Positions 1 through 53,982 of a stretch of DNA of 64,000 nucleotides are shown here, piece by piece. Origin of the DNA: Campylorhamphus procurvoides (taxonomy: Eukaryota; Chordata; Aves; Passeriformes; Dendrocolaptidae); NCBI GenBank assembly GCA_013396655.1, contig WBMV01001109.1, positions 47,852 to 111,851 on the forward strand, read 5' to 3'. The position numbers and the translations under genes were made by a program. The notes beneath the pieces are model-generated. The model was given only the letters and a program-made list of their open reading frames with translations. It did not search any database and was not told where the DNA came from. Every line of letters begins with the position of its first letter. Within the stretch, counting starts at the first letter, position 1.

Positions 1-14184
<14,184 letters not shown>

Positions 14185-15593
14185 TCTCCTGTAGGGACCC
14201 CTGAGCTGCCTCCCCCATTCCAGCCATCTCCTGCCTGTTATTTCTGCACTACTGTCCCACAGTGCCTTGGGGAATCCCTCCGTGGCGGTGGCCGAGGGGA
14301 CAGGCAGTGACAGACCTGCTGGGATTCCTGAGATTTCCTGGGGTACCTCTGAACTGACCCCCTGGCCTTGGGCTCTTCCTGGCTCCAGCTGCTTGTGGTG
14401 CTGGACAGGGATTGTCCCAGGGCAGCAGCACCACGTCTGCCCTCTCTGTTTGTCCCGGTGACTCCAGTGGCCCAGGGCCGAGGAGAGTGGGAGAAGTGCC
14501 AGTGGTTGGTGGGTTTGGGGTGTTTTCTATGAACAGAACATGACACAAAGCAGGTTGCAGCTCCATGTTTGGATGTGGGTGGCATTACCGGCCTCCTTCA
14601 GGATGTTTTCTTTGCACTACGGTGCTGGGAAGCAGATGAGTTCGAACATTGCAGCAGAGGAGCAGAGCAGAGCTGGGGGATGAGGTGAATTTGTGGCCAA
14701 GTAGGTCACAGCCCTGGAGCTGCCACGGTGTGTGCTCCACCCAGGTCAGCCCCAGAACCTGCCTGCACTGCCAAGATGTGAGCGATGGAGTGGACAGGCT
14801 GCAGCGAAAGGGATGCCAAAAAGGATGAACTTGGAAACTCCCCATGGCAGCTCCTGTTTTCCACCTGGGATGTTTTTACTATGGCCTGTCCAGCTGGGTC
14901 TCGGTGTGCCCCTCAGACTCCCTGGTGCTCAGCAGTCCATGCTCCCATCCTCACCAGCTGCTGCTCCCCAGCAAAACCAAACCCACCTCCAAAAGTGCCT
15001 GATGCCCTCAGACCTCCCACCCGGTTCCCCTGGACACCTGCAGGTCCCTGCCCAGCCCCACACCCGCTCTGCTCCTTCTGCACCTCCACCAACCAGGTTT
15101 CCAGGTGTGCTCCTTCTCTTTGTTTGTCCGAACTCCTTTTTGTGATGCCAGCAGACAAGTGTTGTGGAGCCACACGTGGGACCGGGATCTGCAGGACCTG
15201 AGGGTCCACAGGACTCCTCCATGAATCCCACCCACTGGTAAATGCCCGTGGGAACTGGCTGGTTCTGCCACGGTGCTTCGGGGGACTGGAAAGGAAGAAC
15301 CAACCATCATGTACTCGCTGTCCCATGTATGTGGTTCCACACACACCGTCCCACACACACCACCCCACATACATCCCCTGTCCCCAGCACACACACAGAG
15401 TGGCCCAGACACCATTTGTGGTATTCCAGCTCCCTCTTCCTGCACACCCCAAGCCCACCAAAACCTCCTGCTCAGCCCTGGCAGTGCCCAAGGCACACAC
15501 AGGCTTGTGCCAGGATCTCATATCCCTTGTGAGTTGTGACACCAACACAGACATCTACAAGGGATCCTTGTGCCACCATAAACAAACAGCAAA

Positions 15594-15695
15594 TCATGTG
15601 CCCACCTCGGGCACTGAGCCCACCTGGAGCCCTGAGCCCACCTGGAGTCCTGAGCCCACCTGGATCTTTGTGCCCACCCAAAGCCCTGTGCCCAG
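15594..15695 (+). repeat. 18-bp tandem repeat in AR 3' UTR
   Basis: About 5.5 imperfect copies of an 18-bp unit (cctgagcccacctggagc). The 3-fold unit makes an open frame of repeated PPGALS/WAQDSR-like peptides on both strands, but no gene is supported. Confidence 0.85.
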
Positions 15696-16375
15696 CTCTC
15701 CCAGACAGTGCCCTTGTGCAGCTGCTCCTTTGCAAACTCGCAGTAAAAACCCCAATTTGCCTGATACTTTCCAACCTTTGATGGGGTTTTCATTAAGGGA
15801 AGGGGTAGAGGAAAAAGCCCTGTTGAAGGGAAGGATTTTTCTTCAGGTGTTTGCAATGGACTTCCTTGCCCTGCTAGTTACAGCTCTGATGGCAGTTCTG
15901 AAATTCCCTTATGTGGGTGGCAGCAGAATCCACAGGTGAACTTCCTGGCTGGCAGCCAGTGAGATGCTGCTCGTGGAGGCTCCCCCAGGCCAGGGGACTG
16001 CCAGTGATTTCAGTGCTGGTGTGAACTGCAGATATTTGCAAATGAACTGGTAAAAAAGTCCTGGTCATGCATCCGTGTCTTCTGGAACATTCCCCGGCCC
16101 TTTGAAGAAGAGCTCAGTGAGCAGATGAATAGTGATGCCCAATCCCTGTCATCAGCTCGGGATGGCTCTGAGGAATTGGAGCAGTGTCTTGGGAGAGCTT
16201 TGTGCCCAGCACAGGCTGATGCCAGTGAAGGTTTGGTTGGGTAATGAGTGTGGAGGTGCCCTGCTGGGAGATTGGATAGAAACTAAACCTAGCAGGGATT
16301 TGCCCATGATGCTTTGCAGGTGGAAGCACCATGAGGAGGAAAAGTGGTGGTGGGCAGTGGGAGGATGATACTGCC

Positions 16376-16438
16376 CATGTGTCACCTGCCCCACGTGTGC
16401 CACCTGCCCGAGGTGTGTCACCTGCCCCAGGTGTGTAA
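16376..16438 (+). repeat. 18-bp tandem repeat with E-box inverted repeats in AR 3' UTR
   Basis: About 3.5 copies of cacctgccccaggtgtgt. One copy (16419-16433) is a perfect inverted repeat CACCTG-CCC-CAGGTG, so both DNA E-box-type sites and a short RNA hairpin are possible. Confidence 0.85.
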
Positions 16439-16802
16439 CTGTGTGCACAGTCACTCTGGCCGGTCAGTGCTGAGCCCAGCAGGACGGCGTGGGCAGCACC
16501 CCCAGCCCAGGGCAGAGGGCAGATGGGGGCACTCTTTGTCTCTTCAGCCTCACAGTGAACTTCTGCAACTTTTTCATTCAAAAGTTGGGTTCTTATGATA
16601 CAGTTACCAGGAGATGTGGGAGCGAGAACCTGCAGAACCTGTGTGTATTTGCTGGGGAAATGAACACTGTTTCCACCTGGACTTTCACAGGCTGCTGCAG
16701 GAACTGGGGAAGAAGAGGCTTAAGAAATACCAAAGTCCAGCTCCTTCCATGTATCTTTGTGCTCTGTGTTTTCTTCTGTGTTTTCTTGTCTACTTTTGCT
16801 TT

Positions 16803-16808
16803 AATAAA
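16803..16808 (+). terminator. Candidate AR polyadenylation signal AATAAA
   Basis: The canonical hexamer lies after a strongly U-rich upstream stretch (ttttcttctgtgttttcttg type) and before a GU-rich element (cactgtgttcac). This is the best-looking cleavage site downstream of AR, but not proven to be the only one. Confidence 0.5.
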
Positions 16809-17708
16809 GCAAAGAGAATTTCACTGTGTTCACAGTCCCATAGAAGCTGTGCCTGAGCCCTGGAGCAGGGACCCCCTTGGTGTCACAGCTGGGAACCAAC
16901 TACATCTCTGTTCCCCTGTGAATCCTCTGGCTCTGCTCTGGCTCATCTCAGCGATGGGGAGGCTTTGGGGACAGCTGGCTGGGTCACAGCTCACACCATC
17001 AGGCCCTGCCCAAAGCAGCAGAGGGAGGACAAGGAACACACCCTTGGCATCTCCCTGGGAGCAGCGTTGGTGTGTGGATGGGCACAGTTCCATGAAAGAG
17101 GGTGCAGAATAAGGGATGCTGCCTTTGGTGACGGTGGCAGGGACTCTTCCTCAGTCCTGTGTCATGCCAGAAGGTTGATCAGGTGGTGCAGTGCTAGATC
17201 AGGCAGTGCAGTGGCAGGTGGCAATCCCGAGATAGGGGTCACAGACCTGACAGGCTCCTGCCAGCACCCACAGGCTCAGCAGGAGTGAGAGCTGGGGCAG
17301 TGACTCCCCACTCAGAGAGGCTGTGGATGAGTCTGGAGAACCAGCAGCATCCATGTGCTGTTGCCATAATGTTCAAGTGGGTCTTTGTGCTCAGCTCAGG
17401 GAATGGGCCCCTCAGCTGAGGGCATCAGACTCAGCAAGGGAGGTAAACCTGGTGCAGGACTCTCCTTATGCCACCACTCATGGTTCTGAGTCCTGCAGGG
17501 CTGTGGGATCATCTCCCTGGTCTGCAGGGATGCTGAGGGGTACCTGAGGTGTCACCTGTGCCCAGGTAGTTGGAGAGCTGCTGCCCTTGCAGTCACCTCC
17601 CATCACAGACCAATGCCACGGTCCCCACAGTGTCTCTCCTCTTGCTGAGCTTTTGCCTTGGAAGTTTCAATAACATAATACATGCTAAAGATATCTGTAT
17701 CTATGTAA

Positions 17709-17714
17709 AATAAA
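17709..17714 (+). terminator. Alternative polyadenylation signal AATAAA
   Basis: Canonical hexamer in an AT-rich stretch (atgtaaaataaaggc) about 900 bp beyond the first candidate. Weak downstream element. It could serve a longer AR 3' UTR. Confidence 0.25.
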
Positions 17715-19546
17715 GGCACAGACCATTTTCTGTCACTAAAGAGATCTATTTAGTGCAATGCTCTGAGAGAGAGTCCTCTCTGGCTGCACACTGAGCCAGT
17801 GAATGCTCTGCAGATGAGTCAGAATGTACCAATTTAATGGAAACTTCTAATTTAATTATTTTTCTGGCTGGGTGCTGCCCAGTTTGCAAAGGTCCTCCCT
17901 TTTGTGGCACGCACAGAGCACACACCAGAAGAGGCTGTCAGTATTGGCTCCTCCAGCTTTCCTGTGGCTGCTTGTGTTTAGGCAGGGATGGTGTTTTGAG
18001 CTTTGGGGAACAGCAGAGTGTCCTTTGTTTCTGTCCTCTTTGCACAAAATATCCTTGCACGTTTGTAACCCCAGAATCCTGGGGCAGCACCGAGGGCCCG
18101 GCTCATTCCCTGGGGCAGCAGAGGGACCCTGTGCTTGGGACTCACAGAGGAATCTCTGCACCCCCTTAAACCCCCAGCAAGTGTATAAAAGCTGCTCGGT
18201 GTGCTGGATGTTTGGTGTTCTGTGGAAATTTTTTGCTGTTTCTCTTTGTTAGCATGTCTCTGTAATAATAAGAGTTCTCAATTTGATATATTTTATTTTC
18301 TTTTTAATAAGCCAAAAAGCTCATTGCTGGTGCCTTTTTGCCTGGGGCCTCCTCCCAGCCTACAACTGTGTTTGTGGGAGGAACAAAGGACAGTGTCTGC
18401 AATGGCTCCTTCCACCAGAGCTGAGGGAAGGTGGGAAGCCAGTGGCTCAGGATTGCCAGAATGAGAAGAACCAGCAGCCTTGGAATGGCAGAGAGGTTTT
18501 GGGGAATGATGCTGGTTCTTTCCCGGGTGTGGCTCCAACACGAGGGCTGAACATGACACTGGGCACATCTTGGTCCTGTCTCAGTGGGACTGTGATCCTC
18601 CAGTGCAGCATGTGCAGACTGATCCAGCCCCATTTGGAATCGCAGTGCTGTGCCCACATTGCAGGACCTGAGGGCGAATTCTTCTAGAAAAGGATGAAAA
18701 GACATTCTTGGATTGCTGCTACAGCTCCTTGGGTTTTTTTAGTTGGAACTGAATGCATGGGATAAAGAAAATAGAGCCCCAGAGTGTCGCAGTGCTGTGG
18801 GGCTGGAGCGTGGTGATGGATGCTGCCAGGACCAGTGGGATGTGGTACAGGATGCCCAGGGGATAACTGAGACTCCAATCCCTCTACAGGACTGAAGGAT
18901 GTTTATTTGTGTAACCAAAGAGAGGAGCCTGCCTGGCACTCAGGTAAAGACAAACCAATGACACTGCACTCGGGGTAAATGAAATTTCTCCTTTTTGGCT
19001 CTGTCAGCCTTGCCTGGGTCCTGTGTGAGCCCTCGGCTGTGCCACAGCGTGGCCCCTCATGCTTGGTGTTCAGCTCTTTTTGTAACCTGAGAATCTGCTA
19101 TTGTTCTGAGTCCAATAAATGCAGAATCTGGTTTGCTGGAGCTCTGCCCTCCTCCTGCATTTGGCTTTTGTATCGTTTTTGTGCCTGAAATTGCTGTGGG
19201 TGTGATGGCTGTCAGTGAGTGAAGGCGCCAGGGATCACTGGGTCATTTGCCAGTTGTTGAGGCTGTACATTGGGTCACTGTAGGCTTTTTTCACAGTCAG
19301 ATTTTGCTATTAATTACATGTCTGCACTGGTAATTCAGTTACATATGAATTGACTATTCCTTTCATATATTCCTCTTTGGGTCTTTTAAATTGAATTCAA
19401 TTTGATGAATGTATTTCTCAAAACAAGAAGCTAATAAAGGCCAGTGTCCTCCTCCTCCTTTTGTTGTTGTTTTTGGTAACTTTATGAGCAATTGTAAATC
19501 CATTCCGCTGGAACGTCTTTATAAAATTGACCTGTTCTCTCCAAGC

Positions 19547-19552
19547 AATAAA
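19547..19552 (+). terminator. Distal AATAAA hexamer
   Basis: Further AATAAA copies lie at 19114-19119, 19433-19438 and 19547-19552 on the + strand. If the avian AR 3' UTR is as long as the mammalian one, its end would fall in this area. Based on the motif alone. Confidence 0.2.
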
Positions 19553-19920
19553 GAAGACGCTTATCAGCCGCTTGTTAATTCAAGGCACAGATGTGAATCC
19601 TGCCCAGGGCCAAGACTGGATTTAGTGAGACAAAGCAAAGAGCTTGGAAAAAACCCAAAGCTCATCAGGCCACAGATAACTGGCAATGCCTGGTGTGTAA
19701 CTGCACCGCAGCAAACCACACACTGTGCCCTGTGAGCTGAAGCACAGAGAGCCAGGAGCGCAAAAGCCTTGGTGTCAGGGTTAGTCATACACAGGGAATC
19801 TGGTCCCATCCCTCGCTCTGAGTCACAGGGAAAACTAATGTGTTAGTTTCAAAATTTACCCTTAGTGAACACTGGAAAGGCCATTGTCATACAGGGCTGT
19901 GGTGGTATCTTGGGTACCTG

Positions 19921-20032
19921 CTGGCATCCCACACACCACACCCTGCATCCCACACCATGCATCCTCCATCCTGCATCTTGCACCCTGGATCCTGCATTCT
20001 CCATTCTGCATCCTGCATTCTGCATCACACAT
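19921..20032 (+). repeat. CATCCTG-type minisatellite
   Basis: About 110 bp of degenerate short tandem units based on ctgcatcctgcattc / catcccacac. It lies between the two genes and produces His/Ser/Pro-rich shadow frames. Confidence 0.85.
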
Positions 20033-22474
20033 CGCCCCTCTCCCCAGCTGGTCACCAGGACCTGCAGGTCACGCTGAAGCTGCTGCCCCCCTGGCCATTC
20101 TGAACCATGGGAGTCTCAGGCCACTGTGATGGAGAGTTCCAGACCTGCCCCTGGAGAAGCCTCTGCTCCTCAGCAGAAAGGCACCAGGCTCTGTGGAGGA
20201 AGTTCAGTTGCCAGGAAGAAAAAAACTGAAAATGTGGAAACATCATGAAAGCCCCAGAATAGCCCCATGCTTTAAGGTCCTTTGCTTATCTCTGTCCTCA
20301 GAGCAGCCAGTGGGAAATTTTTAGAGCAGAGAAAAATTCCGTTTCCTAAAATGATGACGAACTGTGTCAAACAGCCCTTCGGGCTGTGGTTCCCCTCCCC
20401 AGGGGCTCGTGAGTGCCAGCACTGTGACCCCGAGTGCCTTCCCGGGTGTCAGGGCTGTGCCCGCGCTCCAAGAAGGAGCAGTGGCAGTCCCAGACCTCAG
20501 TGGGGTCAGGCTGACTCCAGTGCCCTGACACGAGAGACGTTGGCCAACACTGGGGTTTGCTCCTGACCCAAAATTGCTGCTCCCGCTGGTGGTGGGACGG
20601 CACCAAGGAGAAGGTGAGCAGGGCATGGCCTGCCCCGTGTGGTGTCCCTGCTAGAACAGGGTGACCACAGTGGCATGGTGGGGTGGCATGGGGTGGTGGC
20701 ACAGTGCCAGGAGAGTTTCGGGGCCGAGACACCAAAAGCAGCCAGGGTGTGCAGCACACAGAGCGAGGGAGGACAGAGCTGTGGGAAGATGCAGCTTCTG
20801 TGGCTTTGCTTCTCTGAGCCTACACAAGAATGGCCACATTTTATACAGGATTTCAAGAATCTCCAGAACTTCTGCCTTTCAGGAGCCCTCAAAAACTCTG
20901 ACAGAGGCTATTAAAACACAGAAAATGAAAACCATCACAAATTTTACTCGTTCAAAGCATCTCCTGACTGTTTAAACCAATCATAGGATTTTTTGGTGGC
21001 CTGACCTGATTTACAGCTGTGTGTACAGGACAAGAAACCTACTGAGGGCTGCCAGGAACACACCCAGTGCAGGGAGCTGCTCCCAACACAGAGCATCCAG
21101 ATGGGTAATTGTGCAGTGGGGGGGCCAGGGAGAACTACAGAGCTGAACACGATGGCTCTGATCCTGCAAGGAGTCCCATGTGGGTGGATTCCGGCGCCTT
21201 CGTGGGTCTCTGTGCAGCACATAAATTTCAGATGTCAGTGTTCCACTAAGTGCATTTCAATTCTAAATTTATCACACAGATGTGTCTGCTGCAGCGTCTT
21301 TGGCCTCTCCAAATTCTTCCTCTGAGAAGAACTCTCTGAGGCCCAGGCTCAACCTTTGGAACTGCTTGTTTTGTTATCTTCTATCTGTATAAAAACCTAC
21401 ACTGCTGGAAAATCATTTTCTTGCTCAGATTAAATCCAAATGTTTTCTGTAAGAAAGCAAACCAGGGAGATGAGGATTATTGGGGCAGTGCCCTGGTGCT
21501 TGTTCCAGTTTGTGATCCCTTAATATAAGGACTAATGGTGAAAGAAAACAGTTTAGGACCCCAAATGCCGTGGTTTTCAAGGCATCCAGCCCTGGAAAAG
21601 TTACAGCTCCAGAAGAAAACCTTTCAGAGAAATAAGGAGCCAGAAAAAACAAGCAGAAAAACCTGAAGCTGCTGCTCCAGGTGACCCACATCTGTGCCTG
21701 CCCCAGGAACGCTCTGGCCACTCAAGCCCAGGGCATGGGACACCCCTCTGAGGCAACAAACCCAGCCTGTGCTGCCCATCAGAGCCCTCAGGAGAGGGCT
21801 GGGCTGGTACAAAACAACTGCAGCAGGATCAGAGAACAGCCATGAGCCCTGAGCAGGGTGTGGGTGGGCACACTCCCTCCTCCAACTGGGGACCCTCACA
21901 GCCATGGGGGCAGCTCAGCTGCCCCTGTCCCCAGGAACACCCTCCTGCGTGGTCACCTCCTCAGCTTCTCCAGAAATCCAGGCTCCAAAGCTGGCTCCAA
22001 GATTCCCATTTCACACAGAGAAAGCTGTTCTCTCCTGAGAGGGCTTGCTGGTGAAGAAAAGCAAGGGGCCTGGAAAGCAAACACTGGTGCACAATGTCAG
22101 AGTCAAGAGGGGTGGGAAAACAGACGTCAGGAGAGGAAAAAGGTGCTGGATAGATGGAAAGAACCCAGTGCTGGTCATTGCAAACCAGAGTCTCAGTGAC
22201 CCACAGTACAGGACACTGTCCTGGCACTGTGACAGCATGAGAATATTCACACTCTGCAGGACAGCTTCAGAAAACAGAGAAACACGTGTTTGGGGATTGC
22301 AAACAAAACGTGGGGCTGTGGCAGAGCCCAGGGCACTCCCAGTCCCACACACAGAGCCCTGGGCAGCTTCCCTGGGCTATGGGGCCAGGAGCCCACACAC
22401 AACCTGCCCACAGAGGGGGCAGCAGCAGGGACAGCACTGGCACTGGAAAAGAGGAACAAAACACACTGGGACGG

Positions 22475-24665
22475 TTGTGTTTGACTTCATGGAAACTTTA
22501 TAAACACTTGCAGTAACCTATGTTTGTACACACAAAAACAGCTCCGGGGCTGATGCCAGAGAGCTGCTGCACTGCATGGGGCAATCCTGAGTCCAGCTGT
22601 CACTTCTGGGGCACCGGCAGCAGCACCAGCTGTGCCCAGAGCAGCAGGGACTGGGCCCCAGTTCCCCTCACCCCAAACCCCCACTGCTCCATTGCTGGTC
22701 CCGTGTTCAGAGGAAAAATCAACACAGACACACAAGTGACAAAGGGCTTCAAAAGAACACCATTAAATATGTCTGCAAGAAGCTGCTTCCCCCACACTGC
22801 TCACACTCAGACTGAAACCCAACTGGCCTTGGATTCCCCCTGTCTCTGGAGCCTGTTTCTGTCCTGGGGGTCTGTGCTGGGTGTGGGTCTAAGGAGGAGT
22901 GGGATGTGACAGCCACTGCTCCTGAAGGATGAGTACTGAGGGTGTTCCCTTGGAGCCACCGGTGGCAGCAGAACCCCAGGAGCTTCCTAAACTGACAGGC
23001 TTGAGGGGTCCCCAGATTGCAGCCCCGAGCAGGGAAGGCAGTTGGGAAATGCCAGCCTTGTGTGTTGGAGCCACCAGCCCGACACCCCTGGGACAGTCAC
23101 CTCAGGAGGGGCTGAGGGTGCCACAGGGTGGCACAGCCTCAGCCACCACAGCACAGGGCTGGTTTGGTTTTAAAGCCTCTTTCATGTAGCAGATCCAAAG
23201 GAGGGAGCAGCTGGGACACTGCTGAAGCCAAGGGAGCAGGAGCACCATGGACATGCGATGTGTGTGCACCAGCAATTCAGCAATCACAGACATGAAGGTC
23301 ACACATGAGGCAGAGTGCTGGGAGAGGGGAGGGATGGTGGCAGCATCCCACCTGCAAACCTGCACCAGGCAGGGCACAGCGAGCTCGAGGGATGGAGCAC
23401 CCAGGAAAGCAGCTGGTGGAATGTTTGGCCACTCTTTTGGAATGCTCTCAGCACCTAAGGAAAGCCATTCAAAATAGGGAAGTTGCCTTTGGGCTGGCAG
23501 AGGAAGCAGGGAAGCTGCTCACTGCTGTGTATGACCCCAGAGCTGGGCCCCAGTGGCAGAGGGAGCTGCAGACAAGCCTCTACTGCTATGGGGGTGCACG
23601 GGGTGGTGCTGGCCAGGGACAGCTCCTGGGTCAACAGGCATCGTCCCCAGGACCACTGCTGAGGGCCAGACCAGGCATCTCAGACTGAAAATCAATAAAC
23701 AAGCAAACAAGAAACTGGGCAGCTCTTACAAAAACGGTGGGTTTGACCTACATTCGCTGAGTTTCAGATCCTCAGCACCCCTGTGCGGGCCCACTGGAGT
23801 CACTCCAGGACAGAGACTTCTTGGTGGGTCTGTGGGAAGCAGATCTGGTGGGAGTGTAGCTCACAGAGGAGAAGGAGGAAGAGCACCTGCTGCCCCCTTC
23901 CCCTCGCTGCAGCCTCAGAGGCTGCTGACCTGAAGGTGCTGCCCGAAAGCTGAATCCAGGCAGGGCTGCAGCCTTGCTCAGGCCAAGCCCCTGGCCCAGC
24001 CATGTCTGCTGGCACAGTCTTCCAGGACAGGGATGTGCTGATGCCTAGGAGGAGATGAAGAGATGTTCCACAGAGCTGAGCACAGTGCTTCCCCTGTCCC
24101 TGCTCAGCCTGCTCAGCACTGGCAGCGTTCCCAGGCACAGCTGCCCCATACACTGCAACCACAGCACAGCTCACCAAGTGAGGGACACCAGCACAGAAGA
24201 AGGGGCTTCTCAGGGCAAGGAGGGCCAGCTCCAACTGCAGCTGCTCTGCTCTTGCTCCCAAACACGGGGACTCAACCCCTGTACTGTCCAAGCTCACCCT
24301 TGTAAAGGTGTGTTTCCCAAAAGTGAGCAGGTAAGTGGTGGCTCCGCTGTCCCTTCCACAGCTGGTCAGTGTCTCCCAGCCCTGCCCACGCTGCCACCAC
24401 CTGTGTGGGAACACATGGGCACCACCACAGCCTGCAGGGAGGAGAGGTGGGAGGGCTGGGAGCAGTTCAACACAGACACGTGGGCAGGGTCTGCTCTCCA
24501 TCGTGGTCTCCCTCGTCTAATTTCTTGAGTCACTTGTGGCTCGGAAATCATCGTCCAGTAAGACTGCTCTCCAGGGCACTGGGGTTGGCAAGGCTCAGCT
24601 GTGACTCCTGGGTCACAAACACACAAAGTCTCCTGGGTCCAGCTGGGCCAAAGTGCTTACAAAGC
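22475..24665 (-). other. OPHN1: Proposed last (non-coding) OPHN1 exon, 3' UTR
   Basis: On the - strand a strong acceptor (gttttcttcttccag/gctttg, AG at 24667-24666) lies 150 bp after a strong donor placed just past the OPHN1 stop codon. Sequence downstream is non-repetitive, without an open frame of interest, and runs to a plausible polyadenylation site near 22.48 kb. The whole arrangement is predicted from splice-site and poly(A) patterns only. Confidence 0.4.
22497..22502 (-). terminator. Candidate OPHN1 polyadenylation signal (TATAAA variant)
   Basis: On the - strand the sequence reads gtgtttataaagtttcc. It is followed about 25-45 nt later by a GU/U-rich element (gtgtgttttgttcctctttt). 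This arrangement fits a cleavage site ending the OPHN1 mRNA. TATAAA is a recognised but weaker hexamer; no AATAAA is seen close by. Confidence 0.4.
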
Positions 24666-24815
24666 CTGGAAGAAGAAAACAAGCTGTACAATCTGCAACA
24701 GTACAAATCCATCAGTGATGGCACAACCACTGCACTCTCACCACTCCATAAATGGTGATTTGTGTTACACGTATGTTTCTAGTTCATTATTTGATTTGTT
24801 GTCAAAAACACATAC

Positions 24816-24823
24816 CTTTAGCC
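24816..24823 (-). other. OPHN1: Start of OPHN1 3' UTR ending in a consensus splice donor
   Basis: Eight bases after the TGA the - strand reads taaag/gtatgtg, a near-perfect donor at 24816/24815. With the acceptor at 24666 it would define a 150-bp 3' UTR intron. The stop lies less than 50 nt from the junction, so nonsense-mediated decay would not be expected. Confidence 0.5.
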
Positions 24824-53604
<28,781 letters not shown>

Positions 53605-53964
53605 CTGGAAAAGGACAGAGCAGTCAGCTGTGGGCTCTGCAACAGTCCTACAGAGTCTTTGAAACGTAGACTGACTGAAACAAAACCATAGTGAGGTGGT
53701 TAGGAAAATCCATAGGAAAATCAGGAATTTCAGTGCTGCACAAAATGCTGCTGAGTTAATAACCCTCAGAGGCTGCAGAGAGCACTGGGTTTGGAGGATT
53801 TTTTCTCTCTCTGAAAAAGCTTCTGCAGCATTAATGGATGCACTGCATGGTACAACAACTGTACTGGCATGTACCAGAAGGGATACTGACACACTCCCTT
53901 TCAGGAAAACATGCAGGAGATGCCCCTAGGGCTCTGAATGCATCAGCACAGCTCCTGGGAGCAC

Positions 53965-53982
53965 AGGGTTAGGGTTAGGTTA
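53965..53982 (+). repeat. Short TTAGGG-like run
   Basis: agggttagggttaggtta: about 2.5 telomere-type units, too short to be called an interstitial telomere with confidence. Confidence 0.5.

Larger units (their letters stand above)
14185..16825 (+). other. AR: AR 3' untranslated region (minimum extent proposed)
   Basis: This follows the AR stop codon without an intron signal. The start of the region (about 14231-14282) resembles the proximal mammalian AR 3' UTR as I recall it. The proposed end follows an AATAAA at 16803 that sits in a U-rich context and is followed by a GU-rich stretch. Mammalian AR 3' UTRs are about 6-7 kb, so the true end may lie further, at signals near 17.7 or 19.1-19.6 kb. 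Confidence 0.5.
16826..22470. other. AR-OPHN1 intergenic interval (or distal AR 3' UTR)
   Basis: No exon of either gene and no other coding sequence is recognised. Apart from the minisatellite near 20 kb the stretch has AT-rich patches (17.68-17.87 kb, 18.2-18.3 kb, 19.3-19.5 kb) and no transposon that I can name. Confidence 0.6.

Noticed and set aside
15325..15939. Open frame of 204 codons on the + strand in the AR 3' UTR
   Set aside because: Its length comes from the CA-rich and 18-bp tandem sequence, which lacks stops. Opposite-strand frames are equally long, and it lies downstream of the AR stop in an untranslated region.
24055..24528. Open frame of 157 codons on the + strand with a matching long - strand frame
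   Set aside because: GC-rich region in which several frames stay open at once. It overlaps the proposed OPHN1 3' UTR and shows no recognisable motif.
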